Shown: one piece after another, positions 7,979 through 16,506 of the stretch
How the letters are laid out: each line of letters begins with the position of its first letter
Numbering within the stretch: position 1 is the stretch's first letter
Source of the DNA: Pseudomonadota bacterium
Lineage (GTDB): Bacteria > Pseudomonadota > Alphaproteobacteria > Sphingomonadales > Sphingomonadaceae
Assembly (NCBI GenBank): GCA_023391375.1
Contig: JAEWBB010000026.1
Coordinates: forward strand, 1-64,000
Length of the DNA: 64,000 nucleotides
Reading direction: 5' to 3'
The notes under the pieces: model-generated
What the model was told of the DNA's origin: nothing
The model's input: only the letters and a program-made list of their open reading frames with translations
Database searches by the model: none
Program-made: the position numbers and the translations under genes

Positions 7979-8892
7979 GCGCGCGTGCCGGCGTCCCTGC
8001 CAAGCAGCAGAACCAGGGGGCCCGCGCGCTCGACCATCGCCACAGCATAGGGCAGGCGCGACGCGATCCCGCGGGCACGATCCCGGTCGGCCGGCGCGAA
8101 ATGAATTTCCGTTACCATCCTGCGGCCGGGGGCATTGCCGATCTCGATCCCCTTGAATCCCTTGGCGGCCAGCAGCGCGCGCGTCCGTGCGGCAATCCCC
8201 TCGATCCGCGCGGCATTGAGGATCCGCAGCGGCGCGTGAACCGTGTCGTTGCGCGCCAGCGCGACCGGCGCGGCCGCGAACGGCGAGCCACTCCGGCTGA
8301 CCAGCATCACCTCGCCCATCGACATCCGCACCAGGCGCGGCCCTTCGGCGACGGCCACGTCGGTCGGTCGCGCGGGCGCCAGGTCGACGGTCACGCTGGG
8401 CCCCGGCGCCGTCGCCACCGGCCTCACCGCCGGCAGGTCCACCGTCACGCGTTGCGCGGCCGCGGTCTTGCCTTCGGCCCGGAGTGCCGCCTCATGTCGG
8501 AGGGTGGCGGCTTCGTCCGCCTTGCCTTCGCTGTCGCTGACCGACGCCAGCGCCCGGTAAAGGCCGGGTTCCTGCGGGCGCAAGGCCAGCGCCTGCTCGA
8601 GGTAACGGCGGGCCAGTTGGGGACGGCCCATGCGCTGGTAGCAGTCGGCCATCGCGGCGAGGGCTTCGGCGCTCGACGGGTCTTCGCGGGCAGCGCGGCG
8701 GAAGCTTTCGAGCGCCAGGCCGACATTACCCATCCGCAACTGGCCAAGGCCGATGGCGATACGGCCGTTGGTCGTTCCGTCGCTGGTGTCGCGATGGACG
8801 GCGCCGACTTCGCGGATCTTGACGCCTTGCGTCGCGCAGGCAGCAAGGACCAGCGCCATGGCGGGCACGAGGAGGCGTGGTGCGATCGTCAT
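7975..8892 (-). CDS. Tad-locus TPR lipoprotein with C-terminal LytR_C-like domain
   Basis: 305-residue lipoprotein: signal peptide with lipobox LAAC (cysteine near residue 19), then TPR repeats (about residues 45-140) including ALAAMADCYQRMGRPQLARRY, a Pro/Val-rich linker, and a C-terminal domain of about 85 residues (LRILNAARIEGIAART to the end) that resembles the LytR_C fold. The TPR part fits TadD, the pilotin-like factor needed for secretin assembly. The extra C-terminal domain is typical of alphaproteobacterial Tad TPR proteins in my recollection, but its role is not known. ATGA overlaps on both sides. Confidence 0.78.
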   Translation of the reverse strand: MTIAPRLLVPAMALVLAACATQGVKIREVGAVHRDTSDGTTNGRIAIGLGQLRMGNVGLALESFRRAAREDPSSAEALAAMADCYQRMGRPQLARRYLEQALALRPQEPGLYRALASVSDSEGKADEAATLRHEAALRAEGKTAAAQRVTVDLPAVRPVATAPGPSVTVDLAPARPTDVAVAEGPRLVRMSMGEVMLVSRSGSPFAAAPVALARNDTVHAPLRILNAARIEGIAARTRALLAAKGFKGIEIGNAPGRRMVTEIHFAPADRDRARGIASRLPYAVAMVERAGPLVLLLGRDAGTRA

Positions 8893-9881
8893 CCGACATT
8901 CCCCTGCAGCGCCGGCACCATCACGCGCACGACGCGGATGAAGGCCGGCAGCATCATCACCCCGATCATCGTCGGCAGCATGAAGGCGACCAGCGGAATC
9001 GACAGGAGCACCGGCAGGCGGTGCGCCTTTTCCTCGGCCCGCATGCGGCGCCGTTCGCGCATTTCGGACGCATAGGTGCGCAGCGTCTGGGCGATCGACG
9101 AACCGAGGCGCGTGGACTGCACGAGCAGGGTGGCAAAGCCGCGGATTTCTTCCGAGCCGGCACGGTCCGCCATGCGGCGAAGCGCGTCCTCGTTGCTGCG
9201 TCCGGCGCGAAGCTCGAGCACGACCATGCCGAACTGGCGGGCCAACAGCGGGTGGGAGCGCGTGATTTCCATGCCGACACGGTTGAACGCCGCCTCGAGG
9301 CCCAGCCCCGCCTCGACGCATACCAGCATCAGGTCGAGTGCATCGGGGAAGCCGTTGACGATTTCTTCCTGCCGGTTGGCCGCCTTGATGCGCAGCAGCA
9401 GCGCCGGCACGACCAGGCCGGCGAACGCAAAAAAGGCGCCGGTGATGTACAATTGGGTCACGGAAGGCGAGGCGCCCATCAGCCACATCGTCAGGAAGAT
9501 CCCGACCGGGAGCAGCACGACCAGCGCGAGTCGGATCAGGCTGTAGATGCCGGGCGCGTTGGGATGCTCGAACCCTGCCGATGCCAACCGCGCGCGAAGC
9601 GTCGCATCGTTCGGATCGACCAGCGGGATGCCCGCCTGCTCGACCTTCTGAACAAGCTCAATCCACGTCCCCCTTGTGTCGAAGCTGCGCAGCGTCGCGA
9701 TCTCGCCGCTGCCGCCGCCTTGGGTAAAGGCGCCGGGTGCCACTGTTTCTTCAAGCCGCCCGCGAGTCCGCCGGCGCCGTTCCATCGCGCCCATCGCGAC
9801 CACCGCGATGGTGAAGACGGCGACGAACAGCAGCAGCAGGAAGCCGCCGCGCTGGATCAGGTCGAGGGTTGCCGTGTCCAT
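8889..9881 (-). CDS. tadC: Tad pilus inner-membrane platform protein TadC (GspF/T2SSF domain)
   Basis: Inner-membrane platform protein that pairs with TadB above the CpaF ATPase, 330 residues. Membrane segments lie near residues 12-30, 115-135, 145-165 and 295-318. The T2SSF domain spans roughly residues 170-300 with the family stretches FPDALDLMLVCVEAGLGLEAAF and STRLGSSIAQTLRTYA. It follows tadB directly and overlaps the TPR lipoprotein gene by four bases. Confidence 0.92.
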   Translation of the reverse strand: MDTATLDLIQRGGFLLLLFVAVFTIAVVAMGAMERRRRTRGRLEETVAPGAFTQGGGSGEIATLRSFDTRGTWIELVQKVEQAGIPLVDPNDATLRARLASAGFEHPNAPGIYSLIRLALVVLLPVGIFLTMWLMGASPSVTQLYITGAFFAFAGLVVPALLLRIKAANRQEEIVNGFPDALDLMLVCVEAGLGLEAAFNRVGMEITRSHPLLARQFGMVVLELRAGRSNEDALRRMADRAGSEEIRGFATLLVQSTRLGSSIAQTLRTYASEMRERRRMRAEEKAHRLPVLLSIPLVAFMLPTMIGVMMLPAFIRVVRVMVPALQGNVG

Positions 9882-9883
9882 GT

Positions 9884-10885
9884 CTAGACCTTCAGATCCA
9901 CCATGCGCCGCATCATCCAGAAGCCGATCAGGTAGAGGCCGATCAGCCCGATGAAACCGGTCGCGAACATCGGGTCACCCGCTACGTCCAGATAGAAGGT
10001 TGGGTTGACCAGGAAGAGGAACAGGAAGGTCACGATAGGCAGCAGCGTCAGCATGATCGCGCTGATCCGTCCCTCGCTCGACAGGGCGCGAACCTTGAGG
10101 AAAAGCTGCGACCGCTCGCGAATGACCTTGTTCAGATTCTCGAGGATCTCGGCGAGGTTGCCGCCCGTCTCGACCTGCACGGCGAGCGAGACGACGAACA
10201 TGCGCAGGTCCTCGAGGTCCCAGCGTTCGGCCATCGCCTGCAGGGCGTCGGTCAGTTCCGCGCCATAGGTCACCTCGTCGGCGACCAGCCCGAATTCGCT
10301 GCCGATGGGATCGTCGAGTTCGGTCGTCAACAGGTCGATGGCGGCCGACACCGGGTGCCCGGCCCGAAGACCGCGGATGAAGATGTCGAGGGCGACCGGA
10401 AGCTGTTCCTGGAACTTCTTCCGGCGCCGGTTGGCGCGGAAGTTGAAGTAGAACATGGGCAGGCCGATCCCCGCGATGACGGCGATCGTCAGCAGCAGGA
10501 GGATGCGGCCGAAGGTGATCGAAATCCCGGCGATCGTCACCAGCACGGTCAGGAACAGGAACAGCGCGATCGGTGCGGCGACCAGCAGCATCATCACCCG
10601 GTCGATCGGCGAGGCGATGCCGGCCATCACCAGCGTTCGCTCGATCTTAGTCGCCAGCGGGACCAGCGGCGCGGGAAGGTTCGGCGAGACGGCCGAGACG
10701 TGACGGCGCAGGCGCTGCATGACCTCGGCGCGCGACGCGCCGCGTGCAATATCCTCTAGCCGCTGGTTGCGTTGCCGGGTCGCGGCCCGTTCCGAAAGGT
10801 AACCGCCGAGCAGGCGCTCGACGACCAGCACGATCGCCGAAAACAAAAGGATGAGGACGAGGGCCCGGATCCAGACGCCGCTCAT
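9884..10885 (-). CDS. tadB: Tad pilus inner-membrane platform protein TadB (GspF/T2SSF domain)
   Basis: 333-residue platform protein partner of TadC. An N-terminal membrane segment (residues 6-24), paired segments near 95-140 and a C-terminal pair flank the T2SSF domain (about residues 160-290), with LPVALDIFIRGLRAGHPVSAAI and VQVETGGNLAEILENL as recognisable stretches. It starts inside the last codons of cpaF (four-base overlap) and ends three bases before tadC. Confidence 0.93.
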   Translation of the reverse strand: MSGVWIRALVLILLFSAIVLVVERLLGGYLSERAATRQRNQRLEDIARGASRAEVMQRLRRHVSAVSPNLPAPLVPLATKIERTLVMAGIASPIDRVMMLLVAAPIALFLFLTVLVTIAGISITFGRILLLLTIAVIAGIGLPMFYFNFRANRRRKKFQEQLPVALDIFIRGLRAGHPVSAAIDLLTTELDDPIGSEFGLVADEVTYGAELTDALQAMAERWDLEDLRMFVVSLAVQVETGGNLAEILENLNKVIRERSQLFLKVRALSSEGRISAIMLTLLPIVTFLFLFLVNPTFYLDVAGDPMFATGFIGLIGLYLIGFWMMRRMVDLKV

Positions 10886-12252
10886 GCCTCGAACCTCGCT
10901 TCGGGACGGAACAGGTCGGGCGACAGCGACGATCCGCGCGAGGCCAGCTTGTCCATGAAGCGGGGCCGCACGCCCGTCGCCTCGAACCGGCCGATCACCT
11001 TGCCGTCGCCGTCGACACCCGTCTGGCGGAAGCGGAAGATGTCCTGCATCGTCACCACATCGCCTTCCATGCCGGTCAATTCCGAGACCGCCAGCAACTG
11101 GCGGCGGCCGTCGCTGAGGCGCTGGACCTGGACGACGACGTTGATGGCCGACGCAATCTGGCCGCGCGCCGAGCGGGCCGGAATGTCGATCCCGCTCATG
11201 CCGATCATCTGCTCGACACGGCTTAACGCGTCGCGCGGGGTGTTGGCGTGTACCGTCGTCATCGACCCGTCGTGGCCGGTGTTCATCGCCTGCAGCATGT
11301 CGAACGCCTCGCCGGAGCGAACCTCGCCGACGATGATGCGGTCGGGCCGCATGCGCAGTGCATTTTTGACCAGGTCGCGCTGGGTGATCTCGCCCCTGCC
11401 CTCGATGTTCGCGGGGCGCGTTTCTAGCCTCGCGACATGTTCCTGCTGGAGCTGGAGTTCGGCCGAATCCTCGATCGTCACGATCCGCTCGCGGTTGTCG
11501 ATGAAGGCCGACATGGCGTTGAGCAACGTCGTCTTGCCCGAGCCGGTACCGCCGGAAATGAGGACGTTGAGGCGGGCGTGGACGATCGCTTCAAGCACGC
11601 CAGACACCGCTTGCGGGACCGAGCCCAGCTCGACCAGCTTGGCCATGTCGATGGGGATCTTGGCGAACTTGCGGATCGACAGTAGCGGGCCGTCGATCGC
11701 CAACGGCGGGATCACCGCATTGACGCGGCTGCCGTCCGACAAGCGCGCATCGACCAGTGGAGCACTTTCATCGACCCGCCGGCCGACCCCCGCGACGATT
11801 TTCTGGATAATGCGGATGAGGTGCCGGTCGTCCTTGAACCGGACCGGAGAGAATTCGAGCACGCCGCGGCGTTCGACGAACACATTGTCCGCGCCATTGA
11901 CGAGAATATCGGTGATCGTCTCGTCCTTTAGCAGCGGTTCGAGCGGCCCGAGGCCGAGCAGCTCGTCGAGCACGTCGGCAGTGAGCTGGCGTCGTTCGGC
12001 CTGGTTCAGCGCATATCGCTGCTTGCCCAGTTCCTCGGCAACGATATCCCCGATCTCGGCCTCGATCTGGTCGCGCGACATGGAATCGAGCGCAGACAGG
12101 TTGATGACGTCGAGCAACTGCTGGTGAAGCTCGACCTTGAGGCGGATATGCGCCGCATCGTCGCTGAACGCGCCGGCCTCCGCGCCGGCGACCTGCCGGT
12201 CTTCCTCGACCTTGGCCGGGGCCTGCTGGTCGGTCTTGCGAACCTGCCACAT
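10882..12252 (-). CDS. cpaF: Tad pilus assembly ATPase CpaF/TadA
   Basis: Cytoplasmic hexameric ATPase that drives Flp pilus extension (and possibly retraction), 456 residues. Walker A is GGTGSGKT at residues 234-241; the Asp box ([12 protein letters not shown]), Walker B ([15 protein letters not shown]) and His box ([17 protein letters not shown]) are all intact. The start at 12252 (MWQVRKTD) is chosen because longer versions would run into cpaE; it lies one base after the cpaE stop. It drives the TadB-TadC platform encoded next. Confidence 0.95.
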   Translation of the reverse strand: MWQVRKTDQQAPAKVEEDRQVAGAEAGAFSDDAAHIRLKVELHQQLLDVINLSALDSMSRDQIEAEIGDIVAEELGKQRYALNQAERRQLTADVLDELLGLGPLEPLLKDETITDILVNGADNVFVERRGVLEFSPVRFKDDRHLIRIIQKIVAGVGRRVDESAPLVDARLSDGSRVNAVIPPLAIDGPLLSIRKFAKIPIDMAKLVELGSVPQAVSGVLEAIVHARLNVLISGGTGSGKTTLLNAMSAFIDNRERIVTIEDSAELQLQQEHVARLETRPANIEGRGEITQRDLVKNALRMRPDRIIVGEVRSGEAFDMLQAMNTGHDGSMTTVHANTPRDALSRVEQMIGMSGIDIPARSARGQIASAINVVVQVQRLSDGRRQLLAVSELTGMEGDVVTMQDIFRFRQTGVDGDGKVIGRFEATGVRPRFMDKLASRGSSLSPDLFRPEARFEA

Positions 12253-12253
12253 C

Positions 12254-13459
12254 CTAACGAACCCTCCCCAGCAGCGCCGCGACATTTTCGTCGAGGGCAA
12301 TGAGGTCGCGGGCCAGCGCGCCCTTGCGCCGGATTTCCGCGACCGGGACACCGCGTTCGATCGCTTCGCTGACCGCCTCGTAATCGTTGGCGACGGTGAA
12401 ATCCGCTTCGCGGCCCAGCGCCTTCTCGACATCGCGCCCCGAAAGCGCGCCAAACATCTTTTTCTCGAACCGGTTCAGCACCAGACGGAGCTCGCCGTCC
12501 CCCGAGATCTGCTGCGCCAAGAGGTCGAGCTGGCGGCGTGCGCGATGCAGCGAGGGGATGCTCAGTTGGCTGACGAGCAGCACAAGGTCGGCATGCGCCA
12601 GCAACGACAACGACCAGTTTGTCCAATTGGTCGGTAGGTCGATGAAAACGGTGCCGAATTCGGTTTTGGCAACATCGATCAAATCGACCACGGTGTCGCT
12701 GTCGATCGATTCCAGCGGCAGGATTTCGGCCGGCGCGGCGATGACCTGGAGTCCGGAGGGGTGCGGGGTGGCGGTGGCGCGCAGCATGTCGCCGTCGATC
12801 CGGCCGCGCGCGGCGATCAGGTCGGACAGCGAGAGGCGTGGCAGGAGGCCGAGCTGGAAGGCGGCGTCGCCGAACTGGATGTCGAAATCGATCAGCGCCG
12901 CGCCGCGCCCGGCCTTGCCTTCCTCGGCGGCGAACCGTTGCGCGAGCTGGCCGAGGATGGCGGTCGCCCCGACCCCGCCGTCGGACTTGATGACGGCGAC
13001 GAGCTTGCCGTCCTTGACCGGCTTGTGCCCGGCCTCGCGCGCTCTCGCCGCGCGGATCGGCGCGATCGCGTTCTCGAGTTCGACGCGTTCGATGGGCAAG
13101 GGAATGACATCGTGCGCGCCAAGGCGGATCAGCTGGCGGATGAACGCCAGCGGCGGCGCATAGGCGGCCGCGACCAAAGGCACGCCGCCCTCGCCCAGCT
13201 TCTTGAACCGCTCGAGCGACTGCGGTCGTGTCTCCGATACCTCGACAATCGCCGCCAGCGCCCGCGCCGGCAGTTCGACCTCGCCATCGGCATCGAGCTC
13301 GGCGACGACCACCTCGATCGGATGACCCTGCACCGACGCATTGATCCATTCTGCGCCGACCAGCTGCGCCGAGGACACCACGAGCACGACCGGCTCCGCC
13401 GCGCTCACGCTGCTTCCCCATTCGATGGGACTGGTGGGATCAGGCACGGACACGGTCAT
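12254..13459 (-). CDS. cpaE: CpaE/TadZ-type pilus localisation protein (degenerate MinD-like ATPase)
   Basis: 401-residue ParA/MinD-superfamily protein that places the Tad machine at the pole. The N-terminal part (about residues 1-135) resembles a pseudo-receiver domain, and the ParA-like domain follows. The P-loop reads SDGGVGAT near residue 160: the usual P-loop lysine is Ala, as often in CpaE, and the first signature lysine is also displaced, so ATP hydrolysis is doubtful. Later elements (ALIDFDIQFGDAA, VFIDLPTNW) keep the fold. It lies between tadE-type genes and cpaF. Confidence 0.85.
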   Translation of the reverse strand: MTVSVPDPTSPIEWGSSVSAAEPVVLVVSSAQLVGAEWINASVQGHPIEVVVAELDADGEVELPARALAAIVEVSETRPQSLERFKKLGEGGVPLVAAAYAPPLAFIRQLIRLGAHDVIPLPIERVELENAIAPIRAARAREAGHKPVKDGKLVAVIKSDGGVGATAILGQLAQRFAAEEGKAGRGAALIDFDIQFGDAAFQLGLLPRLSLSDLIAARGRIDGDMLRATATPHPSGLQVIAAPAEILPLESIDSDTVVDLIDVAKTEFGTVFIDLPTNWTNWSLSLLAHADLVLLVSQLSIPSLHRARRQLDLLAQQISGDGELRLVLNRFEKKMFGALSGRDVEKALGREADFTVANDYEAVSEAIERGVPVAEIRRKGALARDLIALDENVAALLGRVR

Positions 13460-13467
13460 CGAATTTC

Positions 13468-14079
13468 CTAGTAGGAGGCACGGCTTTTGCCGTCCTCGAT
13501 GGAAAGCGTGGTGGAGAAGCCGGGCATGTTGAAAGTGCTCAGGCCAGCAAGGAAGATCGAATGGAACTGGAGATTGACCAGCCGGACCGTGACCAGCGGC
13601 GCGACATCCATCCCGTTGGGATCACCGGCATAGCCGAGGCCCGAGCTTGAGTAGGTAATGCGAACCTTATCGGCCGTGATGTCCGGCTTCATCTTGGTCA
13701 TCCGGGACACCATGGCGTTGAACGTCGTGCTGTCGAACGTCCCCAGCGTCGGATAGGGCGTGGTGCAGGTCATCCCGGTCTGGCAGCAACCGGTGCTGCC
13801 GCAAGTGACCACCCCGAATGCGCTCTTGGGAATGGAATCGCCCTGAGTCAGGCCGCCGACCCCGATATAGTCGGCGGTTGCAAGTCCGGGCGCGACCGGA
13901 TTGGTCACTACTGCGAACCGCGCCCCAACCTGGGTCGCCTTTTCTGCCCGGTTGATTTCGAATAGCCAGCGACCGCCATCGATGATCCCACCGAACAGGA
14001 TGAGGAGAAGCGGGACGATCAGCGCGAATTCCGCGGCCGATCCGCCACCGTCGTGCCTGAGAAGGGCGGGCATCTTCAT
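13468..14079 (-). CDS. TadE/TadF-like pseudopilin
   Basis: 203-residue minor pilin-like protein. The N-terminus has a short charged stretch and the TadE signature AAEFALIVPLLLILFGGIIDGG, which serves as membrane anchor and CpaA processing site. The rest is extracytoplasmic, with a cysteine-rich loop (CGSTGCCQTGMTC, about residues 93-105) that may form disulfides. The start at 14079 gives a four-base overlap with the previous tadE gene. TadE and TadF cannot be separated safely by sequence alone. Confidence 0.85.
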   Translation of the reverse strand: MKMPALLRHDGGGSAAEFALIVPLLLILFGGIIDGGRWLFEINRAEKATQVGARFAVVTNPVAPGLATADYIGVGGLTQGDSIPKSAFGVVTCGSTGCCQTGMTCTTPYPTLGTFDSTTFNAMVSRMTKMKPDITADKVRITYSSSGLGYAGDPNGMDVAPLVTVRLVNLQFHSIFLAGLSTFNMPGFSTTLSIEDGKSRASY

Positions 14080-14597
14080 ACGCCCACCACCGCCGCCTGC
14101 TGGCGCGCGTTGAGGTTGGCGTTGTTGAGATTGAAACCCAGCATTTTGCCGAAGAAAGCGCGATATGGGACGCTCGCCGTGACAGTGACGGCCGGCGCGC
14201 CGCCTGCGAGGTTGGCGTAGATGCCCTTCGGAACGAAGTTGCCACTGCTGTCGCTGAGCGAGGCCGTGCAGTCGATCGACACCGAGAAGGTCGCGGTCGC
14301 CCAGTTGGGCAGTTGGTCGGCGGCACTGCTGTCCAGCGACCCCTTGCGGACCAGCGTCTTCGTATCGTCGACCACCGCCTGCGGCGGGGAACCGGTGCAG
14401 GCGCTGTAATTGGAAAAGGGCTGACGCGCCGCATAGCGCGCGCCGTCGCGGACAGCCTTGACCAGCCGATGCTCGGTCCAAAAATAATTGCCCATCTCGA
14501 CTGAGCCCATCAGGATGACGAGCAGCAGCGGCGTGACGAGCGCCATCTCGACCGCCGCCGCGCCGCCACGATCACCAAGGAGCGCGAGCCGCTTCAT
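14076..14597 (-). CDS. TadE-like pseudopilin
   Basis: 173-residue TadE-family protein. The short positively charged start is followed by the conserved VEMALVTPLLLVILMGSVEM anchor with the glutamate used by prepilin peptidases, and by an extracytoplasmic domain containing two cysteines. It overlaps the TadG-like gene upstream and the next pseudopilin gene downstream by four bases each, so the three are coupled in translation. Confidence 0.87.
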   Translation of the reverse strand: MKRLALLGDRGGAAAVEMALVTPLLLVILMGSVEMGNYFWTEHRLVKAVRDGARYAARQPFSNYSACTGSPPQAVVDDTKTLVRKGSLDSSAADQLPNWATATFSVSIDCTASLSDSSGNFVPKGIYANLAGGAPAVTVTASVPYRAFFGKMLGFNLNNANLNARQQAAVVGV

Positions 14598-16186
14598 TTG
14601 AGCAGGACCGGTACGTCGCGACGCACCACCTGTTCGAACGTATTGTCCTGCGCCTTCGATTTCTCGACGAACTCGACGTAGACCTCCTTGTCCTCGCTGT
14701 AGAGGTTCGCGGAATTGCCGCTCCCGCGCTTGAGCGTCGGTTCGACCAGGAACAGTTTGATCCAGGTCGGCACCGGCACGTTGGTCGACTTGCCGTGGAG
14801 ATTGAGCGCCCGGCAATTGAGCACCGCCGCCGCGATCGTCCGCCGGTCGGCCTGGCCGGGGCCTTCGGCGACCCCGGTGTAACCGTTGGCGGGATAGCTG
14901 AACGCGTAGCCGCCGGTCGCCGACTGCGGGAAGTTCTTGCCCTTGGTCCCTGTCCCGTTGGGATTGGTGATTTCCCATTTGTAGACGTCGTAGCGACTGA
15001 CGTAGGCAGTTGACCCGACGCCCAGAAGCGCACGCCAGCCGGTCTCATTGAGCCCGTAGTTGACGCGGAAATAGGCGTTGATGTCCCACACCCCGTCCCC
15101 GGCGATTGCGCAGGCCGACTGGGTGCCCCTTTTTCCGGACTGACAGATGTCGTGCGGATAGCCCATGATCTGGGGATCTTTTGTCCCGTCGGTGGGTAGG
15201 GCGGCGGGCACGTTGCCGGTGTTCGGCGGATCGTAGGTGACGGGGCTCCAGCTGTTGTTATTCTTGCAGGCGGTGTTGGTGTTGTTCGGCTCGCAAATGA
15301 GATCCTTGCGCGTATTGACCGAGGGCGAGCAGGTACCGCCGAGCTGGTTGGGGCAGGTCGTATTGCCGTTGGCGTAGATGTCGAAACGGGTGTTGAGCGC
15401 GTTGAGCACCGAGGTTTCCATGCCGGTCTGGGTCGTCACACCGGTGATCGCCTGGCACGGTCCCGGAGGATTGTTGTAGCCCAGCGCCGACGCGAGCGAC
15501 TGGGCCCCGTTTCCGAGCCCGGCGTTCAGCCAACCGAAGTTGCCGGGCACCGTGGCGTCACCCGTAATGAGGCGGAGGCCGGTGCCGCGCGCTGGATTGT
15601 AGTCCAGCATCTCATCGGCATTGCCGACAGGTTCATCCGGATTGCAGAGCATCACCGGCGGCACTTTGCAGATGGCCGAGCCGACGGTGGCCGCAGCGCG
15701 CGCGGACATCAGCGGGCTCTGCCCGATCTTGACGATCGGCGTCAGCGCATAGTTGGCGCGGCGCGTGTTCATGCTGACCACGGCAAATTTCGCATCGGCG
15801 TCCGAAGTGGCGACAGTGCACCCGGCGGGCGTCGCCGACGGCGTGATTTCGCTATCGTCCGTATTGTCGTCGAAGCTCGAACAATAGGTCACGCCAAAGA
15901 CCGATAGCGCGCGGTTGGTTCCGTCGTTGGCCAGCAAGCCCCAGTTCGAGATCACCTGCTTGGCCGCAGCCGTCGCGCGAACACGCGCATTGGCATTGCC
16001 ATCGAGCTGGGTCACGGCAGCCAGCGCGGCCTGGTCGGCCGCCTGCTGCAGTTCGGTGTCGAGCGCGGCGAGGTGGGCATAGTCGAACGCCAGACCTCCA
16101 ACAGCAATCAGCCCGATCAGCGACAGGGCAACCGTCGGGGCGACCGCCCCGCCCTGATCAGCACCAAGATGCTTCAGCTGCCTCAT
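14594..16186 (-). CDS. TadG-like pilus assembly protein
   Basis: 530-residue protein with a TadG/Flp-type N-terminal membrane anchor (about residues 12-40, APTVALSLIGLIAVGGLAFDY) followed by AALDTELQQAADQAALAAV, the usual TadG start. The long remainder is extracytoplasmic, Asn/Gly/Thr-rich and contains about ten cysteines. It sits where tadG is expected, next to two tadE-type genes. TadG proteins are thought to be minor pilins or adhesin-like tips. A von Willebrand domain is not evident. Confidence 0.82.
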   Translation of the reverse strand: MRQLKHLGADQGGAVAPTVALSLIGLIAVGGLAFDYAHLAALDTELQQAADQAALAAVTQLDGNANARVRATAAAKQVISNWGLLANDGTNRALSVFGVTYCSSFDDNTDDSEITPSATPAGCTVATSDADAKFAVVSMNTRRANYALTPIVKIGQSPLMSARAAATVGSAICKVPPVMLCNPDEPVGNADEMLDYNPARGTGLRLITGDATVPGNFGWLNAGLGNGAQSLASALGYNNPPGPCQAITGVTTQTGMETSVLNALNTRFDIYANGNTTCPNQLGGTCSPSVNTRKDLICEPNNTNTACKNNNSWSPVTYDPPNTGNVPAALPTDGTKDPQIMGYPHDICQSGKRGTQSACAIAGDGVWDINAYFRVNYGLNETGWRALLGVGSTAYVSRYDVYKWEITNPNGTGTKGKNFPQSATGGYAFSYPANGYTGVAEGPGQADRRTIAAAVLNCRALNLHGKSTNVPVPTWIKLFLVEPTLKRGSGNSANLYSEDKEVYVEFVEKSKAQDNTFEQVVRRDVPVLLK

Positions 16187-16194
16187 CGTTCATC

Positions 16195-16506
16195 CTACCG
16201 GGAGCCCGAGCCCGAACCGCCGGAAGTGGTCTGCGTCGTCGATTCCCGCTCGATCGTCTTGACCGTGCCCTTGCGGTAGCGTTCCGCCGCGGCGCGCGCG
16301 GCGTCGCCGTTGGTGCCGGGTTCTGCCGCGCCCGCCGGATAAACCGGGTCGGGGTCAATGGTCTGGACCGCCATGTCGTATTTCAGCGCTTCGCCGAACG
16401 CCGAGGGCGGCATGGCATAGGGCGTGTAGGACCCATCGGCCGCGCAGCCGCCGAGCGTGGCCGCGGCAAGGCCGAGAAAGAGCAGGCGGCTAGATGCGGT
16501 GGCCAT
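16195..16506 (-). CDS. Small lipoprotein of the Tad operon (CpaD position)
   Basis: 103-residue putative outer-membrane lipoprotein: hydrophobic signal with lipobox LGGC (cysteine at about residue 21), then a soluble domain with GEALKYDMAVQTIDPDPVY and a Gly/Ser-rich tail. It starts within the end of cpaC (17-base overlap). It holds the place of CpaD, the secretin-associated lipoprotein, but is about half the usual CpaD length and only the DPDPVY-type region is reminiscent. I treat it as a CpaD-like or sphingomonad-specific lipoprotein. The start at 16506 is chosen because it gives the cleanest signal peptide. Confidence 0.7.
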   Translation of the reverse strand: MATASSRLLFLGLAAATLGGCAADGSYTPYAMPPSAFGEALKYDMAVQTIDPDPVYPAGAAEPGTNGDAARAAAERYRKGTVKTIERESTTQTTSGGSGSGSR

